DNA from: an uncultured Bacilli bacterium
GTDB taxonomy: Bacteria > Bacillota_I > Bacilli_A > RF39 > UBA660
Assembly (NCBI GenBank): GCA_910583745.1
Contig: CAJTZC010000002.1
Coordinates: forward strand, 1-64,000
Direction: 5' to 3'
Length of the DNA stretch: 64,000 nt
Positions within the stretch are counted from its first letter, which is position 1. Every line of letters starts with the position of its first letter. A model generated the notes under the pieces. That model searched no databases, was not told where the DNA came from, and saw only the letters and a program-made list of their open reading frames with translations. A program made the translations under genes and the position numbers. Of this stretch, positions 58,875-64,000 are shown piece after piece.

Positions 58875-59663
58875 GTGAATTTAAAGAATAAAACGATGCT
58901 GTTTTCTATATTAGCTGTTGTTTGTTTTTGTATTATCTGTTTGATTTTGGTCAACAGTAAGAAAGAAGAAAAAACAGTCGAAGAAACTCCTAAAAAGACG
59001 GTAGCTTTCTATATGGAAAATAGCGAAGGAGAATATGTTGCCCAGAGTGATAAGTTTTTTCCTACGACTGGTTATGTTTTGAATTTAGAAAAGAGTTATT
59101 GTAAAAATGGTGGTGTACTTTCACAAGACAGTACAACGAAAAAGATAAGCATGGCCTCTAGTTCTCCAGAAGCCTGTATGTTATATTTTAGCATCGACAA
59201 TAGTAATCAACCAGTTATAAAGGAAATCAATTTATCTGTAGAAAATGACAAGGATAAGTTGGATTCTGTTCTCCTAGAAAAAGAAGAGCTCGTTAAAGAA
59301 TATTATATCTCTGTCAACGAAGGGGAATACCAACGTATTCATTTGAAAGATTATCTCCCTTTTGATTTTTGTAGCCATACGGGAAATACAGCGATAGTAG
59401 GCAATTTTTCAATGTATGTAGTCACAGTGGATGGTGTTGCCTCTGATGTCTTTAATTTCACATATGGTGAATTTGAATGCTGGAATAATATATCTATATC
59501 GATTTCAAAATCTGAGTCTATATCGACGGCTGAATCGATATTAAACTCTGAATCGGTTTCAGGGGCTGAATCGGTTTCGGCGGCTGTATCTACATCCCTT
59601 TCGCAATCCATCGACGACGCGACAATTCCTGAGATAGGTGGAGGCGGAGGTCAGCCTGAATGA
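58875..59663 (+). CDS. Secreted or membrane-anchored Cys/Ser-rich protein, intact paralogue
   Basis: The 262-residue protein starts at GTG after AGAGGAAA. It has one membrane segment (about 7-25), then F-Y-M-E-N-S-E-G-E-Y-V and G-Y-V-L-N-L-E-K-S-Y-C-K-N-G-G, a Cys pair domain ending C-M-L-Y-F-S-I, a second domain (about 115-205) with Y-Y-I-S-V-N and D-V-F-N-F-T-Y-G-E-F-E-C, a Ser/Glu/Ala repeat tail (about 210-250) and G-G-G-G-Q-P-E at the end. Probably exposed on the surface. Family not named. Confidence 0.85.
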   Translation: MNLKNKTMLFSILAVVCFCIICLILVNSKKEEKTVEETPKKTVAFYMENSEGEYVAQSDKFFPTTGYVLNLEKSYCKNGGVLSQDSTTKKISMASSSPEACMLYFSIDNSNQPVIKEINLSVENDKDKLDSVLLEKEELVKEYYISVNEGEYQRIHLKDYLPFDFCSHTGNTAIVGNFSMYVVTVDGVASDVFNFTYGEFECWNNISISISKSESISTAESILNSESVSGAESVSAAVSTSLSQSIDDATIPEIGGGGGQPE

Positions 59664-59736
59664 TAAAGAACAAGCTATGATTATGTTTTATGGATTGTAA
59701 ATTATTTTCCCACATATAGTAAGGACATATTTTAAA

Positions 59737-62244
59737 ATGAAAATTATAAAAGAAAAAAAATATTATATATTCAGTTTTTTAATTCCTATTGTGATATTTC
59801 TCATAGCAGGAACTTTTTTTCATCTCTATCCATTTGGCGACATCGGTGTTCTTACCATCGATGGAGCTTCTCAACATCCTGGGTTGGGTTCCTATTTTAG
59901 AGAAGTCTTATTAGGTAATGCGAGTCTTTTCTATTCTTTTAAAGGAGGTCTAGGGTATAACTTTTATTCTACTGCGGCTTATTATCTTTTTAGTCCTTTG
60001 CATGTTCTTTCAATATTTTTTAAGACAGAAAACATTCAATACTTTTATGCATTGAGTGTGCTTCTTAAATTCGGTTTATGTGGGCTCAGTATGTTTACTT
60101 TTCTGAAGTATCGAACTGGAGATAAATTCAGTTCTTTACTTCTCAGTGTATGCTATAGTTTGATGGCTTATCACATTCTGTATTTTTCGAATTATATGTG
60201 GATTGATGGCGTCATCATGTTACCTCTCGTGATGCTCGGCATAGAAAAATTGTTGGCGAAGGAGAGCAACCTCTATTACCTCATCACTTTATCGGCAAGT
60301 ATCATTTTTAACTTTTATATTGGCTACATGACCTGCATTTTTGCTGTGTTATACTTTATATATCGTTATGTGTGCAACAATAAAAAAGATTGGTCTTTGT
60401 TTAAAGAGTTTTTTGTCTTGTCTTTCTTGGCTGGATTGATTACCTCGTTTGTGACTGTACCTGTCTTTCTTGATATGCTGACAGGGAAGGGGACCACGTT
60501 TAAAAATGCTAAGTATTTCAAATTTAATTTGGACTTTTTTGCTTCGATGTGTCGTTTCTTAGTCGGGTCTTATCGTGTGAATGATATTTCTTATGGTTTA
60601 CCCAATGTGTATACATCCCTTCTAGTAATCGTCTTGAACATCTCTTTTTACTTCAACAGGAAAATTTCAACAAAACAAAAAATTGCATCGCTTGTAGTCA
60701 CTTTATTCTTCTTTTTAAGCTTTAGTTTTAATCTATTAGACTATGGTTGGCAAATGTTTCAGGAACCGATCTGGTTTCCAAATCGTTACACATTTTTGCT
60801 GTCTTTCTTTTTGATAACCGTTGCAAGTGAAGGTGCAAAAGGTTTCCAATCGATGAAAGTGGAGAAACGAAAATGGCTTATCTGTTATACACTTCTTTTT
60901 GCGATTATGATTGCGAGTGCTTGGTATTGCAAAATTCTTAACAATCCTATCCAAGTCGCCTTAGGTATATCGAGTCTTGTCACCTTGGTAGGGTATGTCG
61001 TCATCAGAAAAAAGAAGTGGATGATTTTGACTGTTCTCGTTGTCGAGCTTCTAGCTAATACCATGTATACGTTCAAAATGTTTGCTTTTAACCATAACTT
61101 GAATGCTGTGGAGGAACAGAATAGAAAAATTGTGACAGATGTACAACATATAAAGGATTTAGAGAAAGAGAACAATGATTTTTATAGAATGGAATTTAAT
61201 GAACAGTTTACTCATAATAACGGCGCATATTTTAATTTTAATGGAGTGACATTTTTTAGTTCGATGCGAAATAGTCAACTTGTAAATTTTGTAGAACATT
61301 ATCTAGGAGTTTATACAGATAAAGTTTGTCGCATCGATTATTCTACCGACAACCCTTTTCTCAATGCATTTCTTGGTGTGAAGTATCTCACTTCGGCTGG
61401 TGAGAATCGTTATTATGAAAATATTTACACGGGGCGTACTCCTTATTACTTAAACAAAGAAAACTTGCCTTTGGCTTTTGTCGTTTCTCCTGATGTTTAC
61501 GACACACAACTTATAAAAAATGACTATTTGGAAAACTACGATAAAATTATGTCAGACGTTTCAGGATTGCCGACGGGAAGATTTAAAACTGCTAATTTAA
61601 AAACGGTCAATTACAAACTCATACAGGAAGGAAATCGAGAGCTTTTCCGGCTACAAAAAACGGGCTATAATAAAATCATGTATTATGGTAAAGCAGCAGA
61701 AAGTGGATTCTTGTATTTTAAGAATATTAAAAATTTTAAGAAATACGATGGAAAATTTTATATCAATGGTGAGCAAATCGATGAAAGTAAGATGTCTTCC
61801 ATCATGTACGTTTCTAAAGACGAGAAATGGGAAATCATCTTTGAAGCGGAGACAACAGGAGAAATGCCTTATGAATTGAATAAAAGCGATATCGATGTAT
61901 ATTTTCTTAATGAGAAAGATTATTTGCAATTTGCAAAAACTGCCCAGGATAATAAAATGACCATTTCGCAATATGAAAAAGATGACTACATTAAAGGTAC
62001 AGTCGAAGCGAAAGGGGAGTCGGTGCTCTTTACTACGATTCCTTTTGATAAAGGATGGAATGTCTATGTCGATGGAGAAAAGGTTGAAATCAAAAAAATT
62101 TATGATACATTTGTTGCCTTAGATTTGAAGCCCGGTGAACACGAGATAGAATTTAAATTTATTCCTCGTGGGTTACATGCATCTTTAGGGGTGATTTTAA
62201 TAGGAATAGTGATGTCCGCGGTATATTTACACAAAAGGAAATAA
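59737..62244 (+). CDS. YfhO-family membrane protein (GT-C-like glycosyltransferase)
   Basis: The 835-residue protein has about 12-13 membrane segments in the first 450 residues, a C-terminal outside domain of about 370 residues and a last helix. The motif I-D-G-A-S-Q-H with the outer acidic loop, and G-G-L-G-Y-N-F-Y-S-T-A-A-Y-Y, fit YfhO (PF09586), where the first-loop Asp is the likely catalytic acid of a GT-C enzyme. In Bacillus YfhO glycosylates lipoteichoic acid. Here it follows acyltransferase and secreted-protein genes. Confidence 0.9.
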   Translation: MKIIKEKKYYIFSFLIPIVIFLIAGTFFHLYPFGDIGVLTIDGASQHPGLGSYFREVLLGNASLFYSFKGGLGYNFYSTAAYYLFSPLHVLSIFFKTENIQYFYALSVLLKFGLCGLSMFTFLKYRTGDKFSSLLLSVCYSLMAYHILYFSNYMWIDGVIMLPLVMLGIEKLLAKESNLYYLITLSASIIFNFYIGYMTCIFAVLYFIYRYVCNNKKDWSLFKEFFVLSFLAGLITSFVTVPVFLDMLTGKGTTFKNAKYFKFNLDFFASMCRFLVGSYRVNDISYGLPNVYTSLLVIVLNISFYFNRKISTKQKIASLVVTLFFFLSFSFNLLDYGWQMFQEPIWFPNRYTFLLSFFLITVASEGAKGFQSMKVEKRKWLICYTLLFAIMIASAWYCKILNNPIQVALGISSLVTLVGYVVIRKKKWMILTVLVVELLANTMYTFKMFAFNHNLNAVEEQNRKIVTDVQHIKDLEKENNDFYRMEFNEQFTHNNGAYFNFNGVTFFSSMRNSQLVNFVEHYLGVYTDKVCRIDYSTDNPFLNAFLGVKYLTSAGENRYYENIYTGRTPYYLNKENLPLAFVVSPDVYDTQLIKNDYLENYDKIMSDVSGLPTGRFKTANLKTVNYKLIQEGNRELFRLQKTGYNKIMYYGKAAESGFLYFKNIKNFKKYDGKFYINGEQIDESKMSSIMYVSKDEKWEIIFEAETTGEMPYELNKSDIDVYFLNEKDYLQFAKTAQDNKMTISQYEKDDYIKGTVEAKGESVLFTTIPFDKGWNVYVDGEKVEIKKIYDTFVALDLKPGEHEIEFKFIPRGLHASLGVILIGIVMSAVYLHKRK

Positions 62245-62306
62245 AGAGTTGTTTAAAAAGAGTCGTATGTATGCTATACTTTTCTCATAGAAAGGAGGAT
62301 ATTATT

Positions 62307-62963
62307 ATGCACTTGGTTATTGGTCTATTGATTTTGATTTTTTCGATGATGATATTGTTTAGAAAATTTGGCATTTTTGAGAAAAAAGTTAATGGAAATG
62401 TTCTCTTTATGTTCACAAATTTGAGCATATTTCTGTGCGGTCTTTTCTATGCTGTGGAACTGTTTTTTGTCGAGGAGAACTACGTCTTCTCGTGTTTAAA
62501 ATTTTACTTGATGATTTATATGGTCATCGTCATGCTCGTATATAATTTCATATTGGTTCCTCATGCAAGGGTTACACACAACACAGAGGACATCTATTCC
62601 TTTTACGATTGTATTGCACATATCGGATTGCCTCTCTTGGTCGTCATCGATTATTTTTCTTATACCTTTCACTATAAATATTCGATATCAAGTCTTTTTT
62701 TAAGTTTGTTGTATCCAGCGATTTACTGTGTGATGGTATTTGCAAAAGGATATATAAAATTTGGAGAGGAATATAGGCATTCTAAGAATTATTATCCCTA
62801 TTTTTTTCTCGATGCAGAGACTTTGGGTCTAAAAAAAGTTTTTCGAAATATCGGATTTTTGTTGGGAGTTATACTGATGATAGGATTTGTAACACTCGTC
62901 ATCAATAATCATTTTTTAGTCGTCGAGAATACAAGATTTTTATCTCATTTTGTAACATTTTAA
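62307..62963 (+). CDS. Pr6Pr-like six-segment membrane protein
   Basis: The 218-residue protein has six to seven predicted membrane segments. The central H-N-T-E-D-I-Y-S-F-Y-D-C-I-A-H-I-G-L-P and later Y-Y-P-Y-F-F-L-D resemble the Pr6Pr/FAR-17a-AIG1-type families, whose members may be serine- or threonine-type lipid hydrolases. This is a loose match. ATG 62307 follows AAAGGAGG. Confidence 0.75.
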   Translation: MHLVIGLLILIFSMMILFRKFGIFEKKVNGNVLFMFTNLSIFLCGLFYAVELFFVEENYVFSCLKFYLMIYMVIVMLVYNFILVPHARVTHNTEDIYSFYDCIAHIGLPLLVVIDYFSYTFHYKYSISSLFLSLLYPAIYCVMVFAKGYIKFGEEYRHSKNYYPYFFLDAETLGLKKVFRNIGFLLGVILMIGFVTLVINNHFLVVENTRFLSHFVTF

Positions 62964-62985
62964 AAAGGGCTATACACCCTTTTTT
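62962..62985. terminator. Bidirectional terminator
   Basis: AAAAAGGG (62962-62969) pairs with CCCTTTTT (62977-62984). T-runs on both strands. It overlaps the stop of the upstream gene. Confidence 0.85.
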
Positions 62986-63026
62986 GTCGTTTCGATTATA
63001 TTCTTAAGCACGTTTCCATATTTTTT

Positions 63027-63599
63027 TTAAGCTGTTTCGTTTTCAAGTATTAGGAATTCTTCCAATTTGACTTTTCTCGTCGTAATTGTATTTTTTCCGT
63101 TTTCTTCCTTTATCATTGTCGCATCGATTTCGCCTTCTTCTGTTTCGAAAAGTTCGAGTGCCTCTTGCGCGTCGACCGCGGCAATGCCCATCACTTCGTT
63201 CTCGTCAAATTTAAAATCGAGAAAATCTCCTCTATATGGAACGATGAAAAAGCTCGATTTGGCTCTGTCTTTCCATACGGTGCCATCTTTTTTTGTCTTG
63301 TCCATTATCCAAGTGACCAGTTCTATCATTTTGGCTTCTTTGCAGTCGCAGTCTAAACCTATCTCCTCTTTGATTTCTCTCGCGAAGGCCTCTTCAATTG
63401 TCTCACCTTTTATTACGTGACCCGAGGCGGTCGTGTAGAATTTTCCATTGTCTTTTCTTATTTGAAATAGTACTTTTCCATCCTCTGTATAGAGCCAATT
63501 TTGGACAGTCTTATGCCAAAGTCCTTCTCTGTGTACTATGTCGCGAGTTTCATAACCGAGATGCGTTCCCTGTTCATCGTAAATGTCTAAATATTCCAT
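63027..63599 (-). CDS. NUDIX hydrolase (IDI-like domain)
   Basis: The 190-residue protein starts Y-L-D-I-Y-D-E-Q-G-T-H-L-G and has H-R-E-G-L-W-H-K-T-V. The Nudix box is G-H-V-I-K-G-E-T-I-E-E-A-F-A-R-E-I-K-E-E-I-G-L, intact. This layout matches the isopentenyl-diphosphate isomerase-like Nudix group of unknown substrate in Firmicutes. Unrelated to the NUDIX gene at 55984. Minus strand. Confidence 0.9.
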   Translation of the reverse strand: MEYLDIYDEQGTHLGYETRDIVHREGLWHKTVQNWLYTEDGKVLFQIRKDNGKFYTTASGHVIKGETIEEAFAREIKEEIGLDCDCKEAKMIELVTWIMDKTKKDGTVWKDRAKSSFFIVPYRGDFLDFKFDENEVMGIAAVDAQEALELFETEEGEIDATMIKEENGKNTITTRKVKLEEFLILENETA

Positions 63600-63696
63600 A
63601 ATCGTACCTCTAAAAGATTATAACATCTGTCTTCTTTAAAATAAAGTTTGAATTCTAAAATGGAGAAAAAGTGGTATAATATATAGAGTGAGTAAT

Positions 63697-64000
63697 ATGA
63701 AATGGACTAAGAAAAAAAATCTACTGTTTTTAAGCATACTGGTTATACTTTTTGTTATGCTACTTGTCTTTGTCAAACTGGGAGCAATGACAGAATTCGA
63801 TAACGCTGTCTATGGGTTATTCACAAAATCAGAGTGGCTTACTTCTGTTATGAAATTTATAACTTATTTCGGTGGGTCTCTCACATTGATATTTTTGTCT
63901 GTGTGTCTATTGGTCGTTCTTAAAGATAAAAAAATGGCTCTTTCTATAGTAGCCAATTTGTGTTTCATTGCAACTCTCAATGCTACTTTAAAGTTAGTTG
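63697..64000 (+). CDS. PAP2-superfamily phosphatase, 5' part (runs off the window)
   Basis: The open frame begins M-K-W-T-K-K-K-N-L-L-F and stays open to the last base. It has a first membrane helix (about 9-28), then F-D-N-A-V-Y, I-T-Y-F-G-G-S-L-T-L and N-A-T-L-K-L-V, the N-terminal half of PAP2 enzymes (undecaprenyl-pyrophosphatase or lipid phosphatase). The catalytic motifs would be beyond the window. An extended -10 (TGGTATAAT, 63672-63680) lies just upstream. Confidence 0.75.
   Translation, partial: MKWTKKKNLLFLSILVILFVMLLVFVKLGAMTEFDNAVYGLFTKSEWLTSVMKFITYFGGSLTLIFLSVCLLVVLKDKKMALSIVANLCFIATLNATLKLV

Noticed and set aside
1..64000. parS or Noc-binding sites for the ParB-family protein
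   Set aside because: No match to the known parS palindrome or the Bacillus Noc site was noticed by eye, including around the origin-proximal genes. The binding specificity of this protein may differ.

Overview
This window looks like a piece of chromosome from a low-GC, spore-forming member of the Bacilli, probably an uncultured gut-type lineage near Erysipelotrichia, RF39 or Haloplasma. The reasons are the order rpmH-rnpA-yidC-jag-mnmE-mnmG-rsmG-noc, the delta subunit RpoE, long-form HPF, and the sporulation and germination genes spoIIR, spoIID, spoIIQ, sigH-like and cwlJ. The standard code is used: UGA ends many core genes and the only tRNA present is tRNA-Trp(CCA). rpmH at the left edge and the strong + strand bias suggest that oriC/dnaA lies just left of position 1. 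The exact lineage cannot be told from the sequence alone.

Layout. 1-8.6 kb: origin-proximal translation, tRNA-modification and chromosome-segregation genes, ending with a Noc/ParB protein that has an unusual 140-residue linker and no soj/spo0J after it. 8.7-16.5 kb: a HAD protein, a class A PBP (minus strand), then an ABC exporter and two-component system whose promoter carries an 11-bp-spaced direct repeat. 16.5-30.8 kb: rpoE, prfA, prmC, spoIIR, mntP, murA, rpmE, rpiB, spoIID, spoIIQ, hpf and secA, a compact merger of neighbourhoods that lie close together in Bacillus. 30.9-32.0 kb: decayed genes (KilA-N protein, monooxygenase-like protein). 32.0-44.1 kb: housekeeping (UDG-like, alr, helicase, lemA, uvrA, lgt, trxB, mrnC, rlmB, sigma factor, ychF). 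44.1-47.2 kb: a membrane-tethered XRE regulator, a secreted protein, a DUF4282-like protein and cwlJ.

47.3-49.4 kb is an AT-rich accessory island directly behind tRNA-Trp with a Fic protein, frameshifted mobile-element remnants (DUF2958-like) and an extra SSB. 49.6-63 kb is a cell-surface region: a 1568-residue membrane-anchored protein (NPCBM, transglutaminase-like core, F5/8C, Ig-like repeats), a truncated ABC ATPase, a NUDIX protein, two tandem paralogous secreted proteins with duplicated promoters (the first stopped by a single nonsense codon) flanking an acyltransferase, a YfhO-family protein and a Pr6Pr-like membrane protein. A second NUDIX gene and the start of a PAP2 phosphatase close the window.

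The genome is compact. Genes overlap often, and many intrinsic terminators are built across the stop codon of the gene they end. No CRISPR array or intact insertion sequence was seen.
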